DNA of 64,000 bases from Tetranychus cinnabarinus (Eukaryota > Arthropoda > Arachnida > Trombidiformes > Tetranychidae), in the NCBI GenBank assembly GCA_022266195.1, contig WHVY01000007.1, positions 3,348,001-3,412,000 on the forward strand, in the 5' to 3' direction. The notes beneath the pieces were generated by a model. The model had not been told where the DNA came from and did no database searches. It saw nothing but the letters and a program-made list of their open reading frames with translations. The position numbers were made by a program, and so were the translations under genes. Below, one piece after another: positions 13,701 through 27,211 of the stretch (its first letter is position 1; each line of letters starts with the position of its first letter).

Positions 13701-16700
13701 AATATACATTTAACAAAAAAAGGTCGACTTTAAGTTGACGGTTGGCCAAAATATTAACATTTTTCAAGTTAATGAGCACACTTCAAGTCAGATAATACTT
13801 TGAAATAGCTATTTGACTCAAGTTACAATTTAACGCACCTTTCAACATTAACTGTATGATATTTTGGTCAACAATTTACACAAGTAAAATTATTGCACTA
13901 ATGCTAAGCCCTATTTTGATTATCATATCATCATTAAACTTGATTTTGTCAAACATTTATCCTCTTAGCATGATCCTATCTTTTCAAAATCATCAGATTA
14001 TAAGAGAGATTAACGATCAACAGTTAAACGTTAACGTGTTCAACTGAAAACATCAACTGTGTGATCTGTTGATGGGTCCAAAACACCAGGAAATGTTGAT
14101 ACAACTTGCCAGGTTGATGGTATTGATGTGACTTTCATTAGGTTGAAGAGTAGCAAGGTGAACAAAAAAATGATAAGAGTTACACCTTAATTGCTGTTAG
14201 CGTCAAGGAAGAAAAAAGATGATTGTGATGATGAAATAAAATGTTGTTGACATTCATTTGTTCCCAGCTTGATTCATTTAATCTAATCTTCATACACTTG
14301 TATCTCTTATTTCATGTAACAAGCAATCTGATGAATGCAGTTTACTCCAATTGATGTTACACAGTTTTTTGCACTTCTCTTCATCTTTCCCTTTCTCTGT
14401 AAACCTGCTGGGAGTAAATTTGGAGTTATTGTAACTATTCAATGATTTTTTAAGCCGGTTTTGCCTTGATTATAAAACCTTCCTCACTCCCTCTCCAAGT
14501 GAGGCTTCTTCCTTCCTTCATCTTCATCATTTTCATCCATTTATCTTCAACATCATATTTTGTATCTTCTTATTTCTTCTCTTGTTCATCTTTAACCATT
14601 TAGTCTTTCTTCCAATGTCTGTCTGTCTCTCTGGCTATCCATCTTTTTCCTCATCATCATCATCCTTCTTTAGTTCAAAAGTGTACCGGAAATTGCATTT
14701 CTTTCGAACTCGATCGTGCGCTCAATTCTGCTCCACTTCAATTGTTTTCAACCCATTTTCATTTCATCAATCCATCTCTGTCTTTAAATCTTTATTTTCT
14801 TTAACTTGTTTCTTTTCCTCTTTTTTAACCATCTTTTTCATCATTTTCAGCTTCTTCGTCGCTCTTTGCTTTTGCTGTTTTTTTCTGCTTTTCAACGATT
14901 CTTTTCTTCAGCGATCCACTTTAAACGCCATTCCATGTGATTCAATTTTAAAGCTGACCAACTAACGAAATCCAGTCCATGCTTTAAAGACAACCATTTA
15001 TTGTTGTTTCCATAGATTATGATGATAATGATGGCCAATAGATTGCTTCTTGTTAAGCTGATTCAAGCTCATTGTTTCCATCAAATTTGTATCCAATGTA
15101 ATAATGGTGAATAATAATAATAACTAGTAATTTAGTCTATTTTGATATCCTGCTGGTTTAAAAGGAAAAGAATAGAGAAAGGTAAAGTAACAACAAAAAA
15201 TATGCAAATTAGTGTTAAGATTATTATTTTCATCGGTCATAAGAACTGAGTTAGGAAATTGGCGTGTAAAGTAGATCTGAAATGAGAAGTGAAAGAAATT
15301 GAAACAACAAAAAAAAATGAATAATAATGATGATATAATGTTGAAAGTAAAAAAGGTTAAATTATTGAATATGTATGGGCAAGATTATGCAAGTTCAATT
15401 GGGATATCAGATTATAGCCATTATTTTTGCTCAATCAAAAGTTTTAGGTTTTTCTTTCCATTCTCACCATTTAATCATAAAGACAAAATAGCATTAAAAA
15501 ACATCAAAATTATTCAATTATCGTCTTAAAGTTGAGTATTTTTGCAGCTACATTAACATTGAAATATGCACATCAATTTTGACTTATCAAAGAGCAGTTG
15601 CAAATCATTCATTTAGCCAAATATAAATGAATATCAATGATAAACCTTTTGATTGAATGCTTTAGTGGTGGTAATAATGATCAAATGTAACACATTGGTA
15701 AAAAAAATATCTATGTATCAGTTTCATGCAATGATACTTTTACGTGAAACAAAAATAAACATTGTTGGTAATACTGAAAACCAACGAAAGTGAATGAAAA
15801 ACAAGAGCTGAAAGATTAAATGTTATTAACTGTCATTAACCTTGAGAGTGTAATCATTAGTCATAGGAAGATGGAAACATTTGTCTTTAAGCTAATCCTA
15901 CTACTTGCTTAATCTGATCGCTATAATCTTCTCACCAGACAAAGTAAAGTACATTAATCAAATAGCATTTTGAATAAAGTCAAGTTTAACAAACGATATT
16001 TACATTAGCAAGTGTTACAAATCATTTTGGGTTCATTTGATTGAGTAACGTTAGATGTGAGGGAATTTGCGAGTGAAAGTAAAAATGTTTGGCAATAAAG
16101 GGATAAATGAACAAAGCATTTGAATGAAGGAGTTAGAAAGAGACGTAAATGAGTCTAAGGTTCTGGACTGATGAGCTGCAATCGAAGTTAAACCTCTTCA
16201 AGTGAGGTATTGACAGGATGCAAAAAAGGGAAGATAAGGAGGATAAAAGGAAAAGTTGGTGGAGAGTCGAGAGAGAGAGAGTGGGGATAAATGAATAGGT
16301 AGTGGGTGAGAAATGTTTTGTTAGAGAAAGAGATGAGGGAGAAGGTGAATAATGTCGGTGAAAGGGATAGTAAATTCAGATTGTTTGGTTGGTTGGTTAG
16401 ATAATCGTGAAAAGTGGCTGGAATATGGATTTGACATGTATGTGAAATGCTTACGGACGCCTTGATCACGATCTTATCCAATGTCAGTCCTACAAACACA
16501 GAAGATAAAGTCAGCCTGCGAATGTAAATGAAAGAGAAAGGTTTGGTTAAAAGTTAGATGTTGGAAATATGAGAATGGAATTAGAAAGGAGAGGGGAAAA
16601 AAGGGAAACATTTTCAACATGAAATGTGTATAATACATTCTTGATGTGTACATTCAAATAGCTACATACAAGGTTAAATCATCTTTGATGGAAAAGTTAA

Positions 16701-17704
16701 GGAAGTGGCCCAAGAGAGAATCTAATCATTTGATTTGTTTCTTCTTTCTTTTATTGTTCATCTTTCATCGGCAGTCAAATCAAACTGACCACCTTCCGAG
16801 TTATCATCGTCAATTCCTTGTCAACAGCAAATTTTTTAGAGGTGAATAGAAAAAATTATCAAATTTGTTATGCCCAGGACACGAGTCTAATCATCTTTTT
16901 TTCACTTCAGTTTTTGCGTTCCTTTGATCCTAAAACTTCATGGCTAATCATCCATTTCCAGGTTCATCTATGTGTTGTTGGAGGATTTCTGGAGGAAAAA
17001 ATAGAAAGAAAAATTTTCATCAGTAAAACCACAATTGAAACCTCATTTGGTTTCAACTTGAGCCCACCTGAAACAGTTTAACTGCAATTAGTCAGCTCTC
17101 ATTAAGTGGTATAAATTGTTAAGTAATTGTCATGAATGAGATACAATTTACAAACAAAATAATTTTAAATGTAAGAAACTTAATATACTTTGTAAATGAC
17201 TATGATGACGAGATTCATAAAAAAGGAAATAATTGAGGTAAATGATGATAGAGGAATAGAATGGAATAACGCACTTAATTGTGATTCTTATTCACGTGCA
17301 AGCAAATTTACTTTGCTTGAATGTTCCTTCACCATCCATTCACCGGCCATAATTATGACCTATTTTAAAGTTAATTATTGAAAATAACTGCGTAAGTTTT
17401 GAAACGATTCATCACTACTCAGGTTGGATTCGACCTCGTAAATGTACTTTGTCATATTCCTTATCCTTGTATGAAGATTCCATGGACAAAAATGATCAGA
17501 ATTTGCAAGTTCTGTTACTCTTGACCTAAAGTATGCAAAAAATATGGAGATAGCACAATGATATACAAATGATTAGCTAATAGCAAATTTATACCACATG
17601 AATAAATGAAATTTTTACGGCCATAATACGAAATTATGTTAACTGTGTCCAATCCGATTTAATAGTGGGCAGCAATAAATATTATCTCGCCAGTTTCATC
17701 AAGA

Positions 17705-18986
17705 TTTCAAATTTGCCAAGCATTTTGATATTCATTGAAAAGGAAAAATATTTCTGAAATAAAAAAGACTGATTGATTAAGGGGAGATAAAAGGAGGAAA
17801 AATATTAGGAAATAAGAACATAAAGAATAAAGATTGAAGAATGATCTAGATCGATGAATTTAACTTACCTTGACAATAAACTTCTCTATCCCCTTTCAAT
17901 CTCTTGAGAATCTTTTCATAGTCTACCTTAATTCCTCGAGCTTGGGCATAGTAGGACATTAGTAGGTTTCCGATTGATAGACAGACAGATAGACAGTGCC
18001 AAATTAGACGAGATGAACAAGAGAAGGCAAAAATAAAGGCTACTCAATTCTTTTTTGTTTCTTCCTATTCATTTTCTCCCACTTTATCTACCTAATATTA
18101 TTCCCTTTTCTTTCAAAGCTTTGGCCTTTTTTTGCGAACAAAGTTGATGAATTTTCCTACAGCAAACACATCACTCAGTCTTCCATCTGAAACGATTCTT
18201 GGACATGAAGACATTGGGAGATCTGGAAGTCAATAAATTGTATGGAGAAAGAAACAAAATGACAGTATCAAACTATACGATCAGATTGACATTGAAGTTG
18301 GTTCACAGAAAGATAGTTCAACAGTTTATATCTTGGATGACTTAAGCATGTTAAAGGAAGGATAAAACAGAAGCTTACCATTGACATCAGCTGAATATCA
18401 GGTTTGAAATAAAGTGTATGCAACTTAATTCTGGTCCTTGCTTCAGAGTAAACCATTCGATATCGAAAAACTTTTGAAAAATCATGTAACACAGCTTTGA
18501 AGAAAGAGACTGATAATTACCAAAGATGGAACAATCTTCTGATTGAAATATTGTAAATCAGCTATGAAAATTAACACTGATTTTAATGGAAATATTTATC
18601 ATCGACCTGAAGGAGTAAACTATGTTAAGGAAAATAATTGAATTCAATTAGTGAAGATCAAAATAATAGTCGAAAGCTTACATACAACTACAGTAAACAC
18701 TTGTCTTTACAAAGAAAACGTTACCCAGTTATGGCTCATCTTAAGTTTCATTGCATAATATAACGGCTCTCAAAGCTTTTTTAGCTTAGCCGTTTTGAAT
18801 GCAGAATGTCTTAGTCATAGTGATTAACTCGACATACTAATTAATTATAGCTTAATTATATAAGAAGTAGTTGTGTCTGAATCTTATTTCTGTCCATATT
18901 TTTCTAACTGACCGGAATCAATCTGATTTTTTTCTTTATGATGAATTAGTGCAAAGTAAACTTTAAATACAATCCCTTTTGAAAGC
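17705..18986. repeat. Segmental duplication, longer copy (mate at 35.1-36.2 kb)
   Basis: Nearly identical to 35082-36162, differing by scattered substitutions and by about 196 bp present only here (18006-18201). On the - strand it holds exon-like pieces: an open stretch around 18380-18495 ending at a GTAAGC donor, and a piece ending at a GTAAGT donor at 17869. The latter reads NLLMSYYAQARGIKVDYEK and continues KILKRLKGDREVYCQ. The second piece faintly resembles the start of NYN/DUF88-type nuclease domains (pattern of a DYxKxLxxLxGDR stretch), a weak guess. The presence of a copy elsewhere shows the segment has moved; I cannot tell which copy is ancestral. Confidence 0.8.
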
Positions 18987-19229
18987 CCGCCGAGTCTTGT
19001 TATCTTTCCCCTTCAATCGTTAAATTGATTGTTTACTATTTTTTGTTTACTATTTTTCATTGTGAGTTATATGTTTATTGTACCATTTGAAGAGACATTT
19101 CAATGAATTAGTTATATATTTTAATGTTGTTGATTGGTTTTTTTTATTTTGATGCTTGCCTAGAATGGATTTTGATTATGGATCCATTGAATGTAAAGTA
19201 ATCAATCAAGCAAGTCTGTCAATCACTCA

Positions 19230-20342
19230 TTGATTATATCTATCCTGAATGAAAAGGTATACAAAAAAGGCCATGGAGAAAACTTTTCTTTACACTATTT
19301 TATTTCGTTGCTATTTAAGAATCGATATTTTTTAACTGTTTGTGTTGTTTTTCTGAATCTATGGATCATTCTTCACGCAAAACTCAGTTTTTTCAATCCG
19401 AAACAAATTTGCAATCTTTTCCAGCAGATTTGACAAAGATTGCTATTTTAGTAATGATAGACTTGATGATATTTAACTTGATGAATCTCAAGATACTGAA
19501 AGTTTTTTTGGCCTTCACTGTATTTACAATATTGTTTTCTTTCGCCAAAGGGTTAACCCAATTGGTTTAAGTTATTGCACAAGTGAAGTCAAATTTATTG
19601 CTCACCATTGGAATGTTTCCGGTGATCAAATTTCAACCTTTAGCTCCAATCATTGATTGGTAGTTTTATTACAATAATTTAACTGTTCTTTTCTTATTTG
19701 ATTCTAGGTTATTTCATGATCTGACCATTTTACCATCTATTATAATATCTCTTCATTTCCACTACAATGCAGATTGGATGATGGACTGACCAACTGTGAA
19801 CTCTCAAAGCAACTATGTGACCCTAAAACTATCTTGTCTTCTTGACCAAAATCTGATGATATGGTAATCTGATGAAGATGAAATTAATCGCTCTCGACCT
19901 TTACCATTTTTCCTTCTAATCTTCTTTCTCTCTGAATCTTTTTTCAACTCATTTTCCTTTTCTTTAACCTATCCATCCCCCAAACTCACTCGTTATATCA
20001 ATTCCTTTTTACTGTTATTCTATCCAACTCACTTAGGGGTTGGAGTGCCATTTAATATTGCCAGTTATTCGCTTTTTTACTCACATCATTGCTCATATTA
20101 CAGATCTAAGAGAAGGGGAATCTATCTATCAAATAGATGCTCATATTTATTTGAATCATATTGATCCGCTTAACATTCAAGTTAATTTTGATAAGCTTTG
20201 ACATCTTCTGTCTCATTTTCTCAAATCTGATTAAAAAGGTTTCTATTTACTTGTCTTTCCTGTTTCTATTTTTCTGTTCTCACAACTTTGATTTTTCCCT
20301 TTTTCAGATTACTCAAGTATCAAGAATGTCGACAGAACTAAG
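19230..20342 (+). pseudogene. Decayed, intron-containing thymidylate synthase pseudogene
   Basis: A TS relic running collinear with the live gene at 27.2-28.2 kb, but on the opposite strand. Recognisable blocks in order are: a LFKNRYFL stretch (live GLQNRYNL), a QLV-stop-VIAQVKSN stretch (live QLKNVIEKIKSN), WNV, then YVT and KLSCLLDQ (live KLSCRLDQ). After these come GVPFNIASYS, THIIAHITDL and DAHIYLNHI. The THIIAHITDL block is reached only after a frameshift. Intron positions survive. A candidate intron at 19622-19772 splits the codon after WNV-x in the same phase as the live gene. The sequence after ATTCAAGTT matches the live 3' splice donor region with a 4-base loss. An extra GT-AG stretch, 19864-20036, lies where the live gene has none. 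Stops and frameshifts are frequent. The retained introns argue for DNA-level duplication rather than retroposition. The first third is the least certain part. Confidence 0.8.
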
Positions 20343-21201
20343 GTAAAAATATCAATTCTGGTACCAATGATTATTTGACCATGTTAGCTACGAGTCACAT
20401 TTAGATGAAAATGAGAAAACTTTGCAAGCCTCTTTTTTATTCCGATAACAATTTATATCATATTTCAGTTCATAAGCCACTTCAAATGATAAAAGGATCG
20501 ATAAAATGTATTATTTTACTAGCTTTTTCAATATCAAAAAATGTTTCTAAAAAAATAATCAAAAAACATTCGAAAAATGTCCTTTTATAAAGTTATCTTC
20601 TCTTCAATTCTTATGAAAAGTTGCCTTATATAATTGAAACTACGAGACTGGGCAAAGCTAAGCAACGTTACTTTGAATATAATTTATCAGAATATGGTTT
20701 TCCACAACAATTTATGTTGTTAGTGTTTTATTTCAAAAATTAATCTTTGGACCTTAGCTCTTCTAATCACTGAGCTTCTTTGTTCAAAATACTTGCCTGT
20801 TTTCGATAGAAAAAGTGAATTACTTTCTCTGCTAATTCATACATTTTCAGCCCTTAATAAATCTGCTAAAGGTTATATTACAATGAATTATGGTCAAATT
20901 AGAGTTTATCTGTTTAGATAAAACCATCGATTTGATCTAAATTCTATAAATCTAATTGGGGAAAAATCCCTAGAAATCTAATTGATAGTATAGAGTATTA
21001 TCTCTTGAAATTTGCTAGCTACAAGGTGAAAAATATTGAATAAAAAAGCTCGAAATTTTAATGTTTAAAGGTTAAAGTAAACCCAATTTATTTGAAATGA
21101 TTGCTCATTATACTTTGTTGACAAAAATTATGGATTGGTGGTAAAACATGATGAAAAAACGATGAAATTGATGACGTGACTTTGATGGACATAAATGATT
21201 A

Positions 21202-24200
21202 CTATTTCAAATTAATAACTCTTTTAATCCTACGTATCATCACATCAACGAAATTGTTATCCTGTAAGAAAAGAAGAAAGAGGAAATAATTAAGATTCCA
21301 CGACAAAAAAAGGAAAGTATTCTAAAAAATAAACCATAAATCTATGCATACCTTAATAGAGTTTTGAATTTTTGAGAAAAATAAATCTGTCGCGATTCCA
21401 GCCGATTCCGCTTTCAGTTTGTTCACTTCAACTCGCTGTTCTGGGCTAACTTCCAATGTGTTGAAGAAAAGGTTAAGATGTTGCCAGACTAAATAGAGAC
21501 AAGCTTCTATCATCGGGACAAGTTCTTTAGAGCTCGGGCATTTTTCAACATTCTCATCGATAATTAGAACCAGCGAGCCTAAAGTTGGTGGATCAACATT
21601 AGCAAACGATATACGATAATTCCAAGTTGGAGATAAAATGGTGGTCAATTCTGAAAAGAAGATTAGAAAGTTTTGTTTCAATAAAAGTGCATTTCTTGAT
21701 AAAAACTGTCGATATTGCTAAAATTTCTTACCGTTGTGAGAACAAAGTTTAACATAACCTATGAGAATGTTGGTTACTATTTTAATTTCACTGGGATCGA
21801 TAACTCCTAGATAACTATTTAAAAGACACATGAAGGATCGCTGAAGTGGCTTGTTAACAAAATGAATAAGTTTTGCTAATAATCCAGTGATCAAAGTCAA
21901 GATAGTTGTACGTTCGAAACTGTTTTTTATAGTAGGTGCCAATCGAATTATATCACAGAGTACGGATGAACGGGCATTCAAAAATTGCGAGAACTAAGAA
22001 TAATAAAAAAATAATTAGTCATTAATTGTGAATATTACATCAGCTTGAATAAAGAAATGCTTACATTCTCGAAAGATTGGCGATCGTTGGTTGTACATAG
22101 TATCATCATTAACCGCAAAACAGAAACAAACATTTTGTAACATATATCACTCTGGTTAATAAGGAAAGGAAACATTTCAAAAGATTCGAGAGTTGATAGA
22201 GTTTCAATAACACCAGCATGTGTAACGATACGTACTCCAGTCGCGTCAGTACAAATTTTCATCAATAAAGCCTAGAATATTAAAAAAGGTTAAAAAGATA
22301 TAAGTTAAAACTCAGAGTTATTCTTGAATTAAAATTAAATGAGATGATTAGAATGTTTACTAACCATTTTAGAGTCAAAAGCATAAAAAGCTTTACAATG
22401 GACGTCAAATTTATGGCCGAGAATTTCTTTGTCATCATTGATTAAACTATCAACAAGTAATTTCAATGTGCCATCATTTGAAAGATCTCGAGCCCAAGTT
22501 AATTCACTTTCACTGAGAATGGACATTGCAAGAACTTTAGTAACTTCATGACCAGCTAAAATGTCTTTACATAATTTTTTCAATAGACGAGAACCAATTT
22601 TGAGGTCATAAAGAAAGGCCGATGGGAGAAGGCGATAAAGGTGTAATAAGGTAGCGTAAAAGTTAACTCTAGCTCTTTTGTGTTGATTCCATAAAGATGT
22701 TGAAGTTGTCGATTCAAGTAGATTCATAATACCTCGAGCAACTCCACCAATTTGATTATTCATGGCTGCTTCGGTCTTGATAGTTGTTAGCGCTGCAGAT
22801 GAAAGTAACATGACTGATGAAATTGGCGTAATTAAAGTGGCTACAGTTTCAGATGAAATAACTCTTGATAAAAGTTCTTGTAGTATTTCCATAAGAATAC
22901 GAGGCTTAACGGGTTGGGGATAAATTTCCAGGCACTTGACGGAGATTACAGTTTCAACCAGTTCTCTCCAGCCTTCAAAGTAAAGATTATTATAATTGAG
23001 CTGCTCTTGTGAGGCATTGAGTGCCATGGCATATTGAAGAATCATTTGAATTTCGTTCTGGATCATGTTAGTTTGAACAACTCCAAGTTGCAATCCAACC
23101 ATATTAACTTCAGAGAGCAATTTTTGGTGAAGAATTTTTATATCGACCACATTATCAGGAGGAGAACTACATTCAGAGAAGGTTTTCCAGAGTTCATTAG
23201 AATCAAAAAATTCCCATTGAGACATTTCTGGATGTTGATGTTTGAAAATCATATCTGTAACAAGATCAACTAGTTTCTTGTCACCTTGTTCTCCAAGAAT
23301 CTTTTTAATATACGAATCTCTATTAGATTTCAAGTTATTTTCAGCAGTAGTTTTCAATTCGATGGCCAGTATCCTCAGAAACCAAGCAAACTCCGAAACA
23401 TTTCTTCGGTTTAACCATTTTCCGGGTTTAGCTGTTCGTTGTTGTTGTAGATTATCCAAAAGATTATCAATCAATTCATAACTTGTACGCAGAAAGCGAA
23501 GAACATTTTCAGATACTTCAGCATCATTACAGAGAGTATAAATTATTTCCATACAAAGGGCTCTCTTTTTAGGATTACCGTCCTCTTCATCCAAAAGACC
23601 TTTTATCGCATGGAATGAATTAAAAGTTTGACCCAAAGTTCCAGGAAGACGTAAATTGCTTTTATTACGATCGAATCCTAAAATTCGATGAGAGAAACCA
23701 TAAACTCCAGGAAGAGCATCTCTTTTGGCGCAAGCTAAAATGAATTTTAAGCATTCAATACATAATTCATCTTCACCGTCATCATCCAGGCAATCCACAA
23801 AACCGTGAATGAAATAATCTTCATGATGCTCACTGAATGGATGGATCTGCAGTAGCATTCTTTCTGAAATTTGATGATCTGATTGGACTAGATTTTGAAG
23901 TAATCGAAGACTTTCAATTTGAACTGGTATTGATGGAAGTGAAATTACCTTAATTAAGGTGGCAAGTCTATCTATATTTCCAGTTCGATGATTAACATTG
24001 GAAAAAAGTGAAGCAAGTGTGAGAAGCATGGCTGAAGGATATCCAGGAAGATTGTGTATGTTTCTGATGAAATCATCTTCTTTCAAGGCAACAAGGTTCA
24101 ATAATTTTAATCCGTTAAGGATACACTGTTCATATAGATCAAAATTTTTATTCTGATCTGGTTCTACTCCTCCGCCAGACTCTGGACCAAACATGTAAAC

Positions 24201-26851
24201 AATATCTTCAATCATCTCCATAATACAAGTGAATAAAGTATTTTCTTGAAGTATTTGCCACATTACAGAAAACGCGGCTTTCAGACCTGGGACATCTTTC
24301 AGTGGATCAAATATTTCTAATATGTCACACAGGATGTAAAGAGAATTTCTCTTGATTGTCCAATTCTCTTCAGGTACTTTGTAAAATCGATGATTACATT
24401 TCAACAGAATTGAATTGATGATGAATTCAGTGCAATCAAACATAGTAAATTGGTGAACAGGCTGGCGATTGTATCTAACATGCTTGATTAAAGAGTGAGT
24501 TGCTGATAGAAAAGCAATAGTAATTGGATATTCTTCGTTCCTTGGCTCAATATCTTCTACTTCTAATGCAATTCCACTCTGCCAACTGAGTTGACGACCA
24601 GTATTCGCAAAAGTTGAAGTGGCTATTTGAGATTTTGGAAGTATGATGTCCATTTTTATCCAAATTGTTAATGCAACAGAAGCGGTGGTATTGGCAAAAC
24701 CAGCAATACAAGATAAAATTGCTGCTTTTAATTTTCTGGGAACAGGGCCCATGAGAAGACCAACTAGAGTTGGAATACATGAATATCGTTGATTTTCAGC
24801 GATTGATACACAACAATTTCGATCCTAAAATGATATGAAAAATCTTGCAAATTAATTATCGAGATTCTGAAGAAATGAAAAATATATAATATTTACTTAC
24901 GTTTTTAACTATATTTTCTAAAAGGTGTAGAATGGAGCACAAAATCTCTAGATCAAGTGGGGAAAGATTAACGGTTCCAAAGCTAGCCAAATATCTAGCT
25001 GATGATCCATAATTGCTATTAGAAGACATATTTTTATCGGAACCAAGTACACCAAGATAATTATGAAGGACAGAAAAAAATTGGTCCAATGAGAAGAGTG
25101 ACGTTTGATTTATTCCAGGGTGTTTAAGAAGGTTATAAACATGAAATGGCGAGGTATTAGCGAATGAGGCAAATAAGTTGAGGATTGGGACATGAAGCAC
25201 TTGAGGTAAAGATGAATCAACCATGGATCTGATAAATTTTCGGAATGCAATATATTTGGGAAGCAATCTGGACTCTTCCTGTGAAGTATTCCATATCTCA
25301 CTAGAAAATCCAAAATTATCATGAGAGTAAACTTCAGCCATGAGATAAAGCAACTTTTCCAAATTTCGGGATAAATATCGCGGAGGTTGAATGTTCTCAG
25401 CCATGTGAACAGCAATAATACGACCACTTTCATCGCCTTTATCTCTAAGCTCTTTGATTTTGAGAGGGAATAGTGCGATGAAATCAGATAATGCGTTATG
25501 TAGCCAGACAATATAATAACGTTCTTTATAAACATGGGGATTTTGAGCCAAAAGTCTAGTCATTGTTTCAAAAAGCTTCTTTTCTATTATATCTTCATAC
25601 ATTTTGTCCTCTTCACCTTCCAGAACGGTCATGCCTTCAGTCAGAAAAAGAGATAAAGTTTTGTAGGCAATGAGAAGGGCAAATTTTATAATCACTTGAA
25701 GTCCTTCAACACTGAATTTCGCTGTTTCCAAACATTTATGTATTTCATCGAAGAGAGTTTTATGCTTGGTGACAAGTGTTTTTGAAATGGCAGGATCATT
25801 TTCATCATATGTTCTCAACAAAGAGGTGTCCATTACGTAAAGTAATGACATAAGAAGAGTTGTCCCAATAGCATCCAAACAGCCATTCGAATCTAGCTCA
25901 CATTTCTCTGAGATTATTCTCAAAAGATGCTTCAGTTCATCTTGACTAAGAGTTGATTGAGCAGCAAAGGAAAAAACGATCTGAGCATAAAGGTGTTTAA
26001 TATCCTTTATGATGGTGTAAACATGTTTCTTATACTTTCCAGGTCCAAGAGCCTTGTTGATGAGAAGTTTGTCGTACTCACTGCTTACATCAAATTTTTC
26101 TAAATTTTCAAGACATTTTTGGATGATGTTGCCATTCTTGAGTTCACCAACAAATGTTTCGATAAATTTGAGCGCATTATCATCGTTTTGTGACGACATG
26201 AAGGCCCAAGTTCTTCCAGAAATTATATCAACCAAAAATTTCAAAGTAGACAATAATACTCGTTTGGAATCATAATACAATAAAACAGCTATTGGCCCTC
26301 GAGTCATACCAGGGTATCTTGTTTCATGTTCTGAACCCATGATCAACAGTTCAAGTGCTATAAGCTCATTCAGGTCGAACATATCTGACAGCAGAATGGC
26401 TTCATTCACGACCTTTTCAGGGATGATTTGCGTATTCTTTTTATCATCTTGAATGAAAGTAATTCCATCTTTGGCAGATTTTTGGACTGCTTCACGATGA
26501 GTAGGATTACGAGGCTGACATAGATAACAAATAAAAATATAAGAATGGCTCATGTGATAATATAATGAAGCATGGTGGCAATAATGAAAATACTTACCTC
26601 ATTGGCGAGAAGTGACATCAGATCGGGCTTATGGCACTGTAAAAGCTGCTCCAATTCTTTGATTGATTCATCGGATTGATCTGTTCCGATTCTTGACACC
26701 ACTGAATTTAGACGCTTCAAAGAACACCAGTAATTATCAGAGCCTTTGGAACAAAAGAAAAATTGTAAAATGTAAATGCCAACCATATAATTTAGAAATG
26801 AATTTACTTACCAGTGTGAACACTATGTTCTGATAAGTTCCTTAAAGGCAT
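21202..26851 (-). CDS. Nup205: Nuclear pore complex protein NUP205 (Nup192/Nup205 family)
   Basis: Large alpha-solenoid scaffold nucleoporin of the inner pore ring, which partners Nup93 in the family. I assemble eight exons: 26851-26812, 26743-26598, 26514-24901, 24824-22365, 22271-22065, 21993-21732, 21650-21352 and 21261-21202. All junctions are GT-AG and in phase, giving 1695 residues; the human protein is about 2000, so this is on the short side. Family features include an N-terminal KPDLMSLL region (human KHKPDFISLF), PRNP..REAVQKSAKDGI, ILLSDMFDLNELIALELL and PGMTRGPIAVLLYYDSKR. They are followed by helical-repeat sequence throughout the 820-codon fourth exon. The start is the only ATG before the first donor and encodes MPLRNLSEHSVHT. 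The last exon is only 20 codons including the stop. Exons 1 and 2 and about 70 bp of upstream DNA are duplicated in front of the TS gene 1.7 kb away. Identification is strong; the small terminal exons are the least certain. Confidence 0.93.
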
Positions 26852-27000
26852 GATTAATTAAATTTCTTTGATTATTTGTTATTAAACAGACTAATAAACT
26901 ATGATGAGTGAGCACAAAGAAATAATTTACCAGGTTGAGTAAACCAAAAACTAAGCGGCGGCGAACTGAAAGGGACCGTTACCGTAATACAAACTGTTAC

Positions 27001-27040
27001 CTTCTCTCTATTTGACACGTGTTTTGAAAATTTGTATAAG
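27001..27040 (-). promoter_or_regulatory. NUP205 upstream block shared with the three BTB genes
   Basis: About 40 bp located some 150-190 bp upstream of the NUP205 start. It contains CTCTATTTGAC, TTTGAAAAT and GTATAA, and closely matches blocks at about 30805-30848, 38268-38310 and 39664-39709, which sit at a similar distance upstream of the BTB start codons. Shared position and orientation suggest a common promoter-proximal element or inherited 5' flank. A regulatory function is inference. Confidence 0.5.
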
Positions 27041-27211
27041 TTAAATTGTTTTATATTTGAAATGAATTATCCATTTTAAAACTGATTCAAATATTTTTAA
27101 TTTGGGGTTTATTTAAAAATACAACTTAACGAAAAAGCGAATAAGAAAATGAAGCGAAACTTTAATTTTTAGAAAAGATTAAAAAAATGAAAAACTAATC
27201 ATCAATTTTAT

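Larger units (their letters stand above)
1..17700. other. Gene-poor, low-complexity DNA
   Basis: I see no supportable gene here. The open frames are short and biased: Ser/Phe/Leu/His-rich translations of TTCATC and CTT runs, or Lys/Arg/Glu-rich translations of GA and GAAA runs. Purine-rich stretches (about 0.2-2.8 kb) alternate with pyrimidine-rich ones (about 2.8-4.7 kb and 12.2-15 kb). Isolated GT-AG-like signals occur, for example around 16.45-16.5 kb, but they do not assemble into a frame. The stretch could be intergenic DNA or introns of a gene whose exons lie outside the window. Confidence 0.6.

Noticed and set aside
16440..16500. A possible 35-nt micro-exon (-) between an AG and a GTAAGC
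   Set aside because: No partner exon or conserved peptide; single splice-like motifs are common in this AT-rich DNA.
18006..18201. The 196-bp indel between the two large duplicates as a spliced-out intron
   Set aside because: Its boundaries are not GT-AG on either strand, so a simple deletion or insertion is more likely.
23034..23481. + strand frames inside NUP205
   Set aside because: Antisense shadows of the large fourth exon, which is clearly coding on the - strand.
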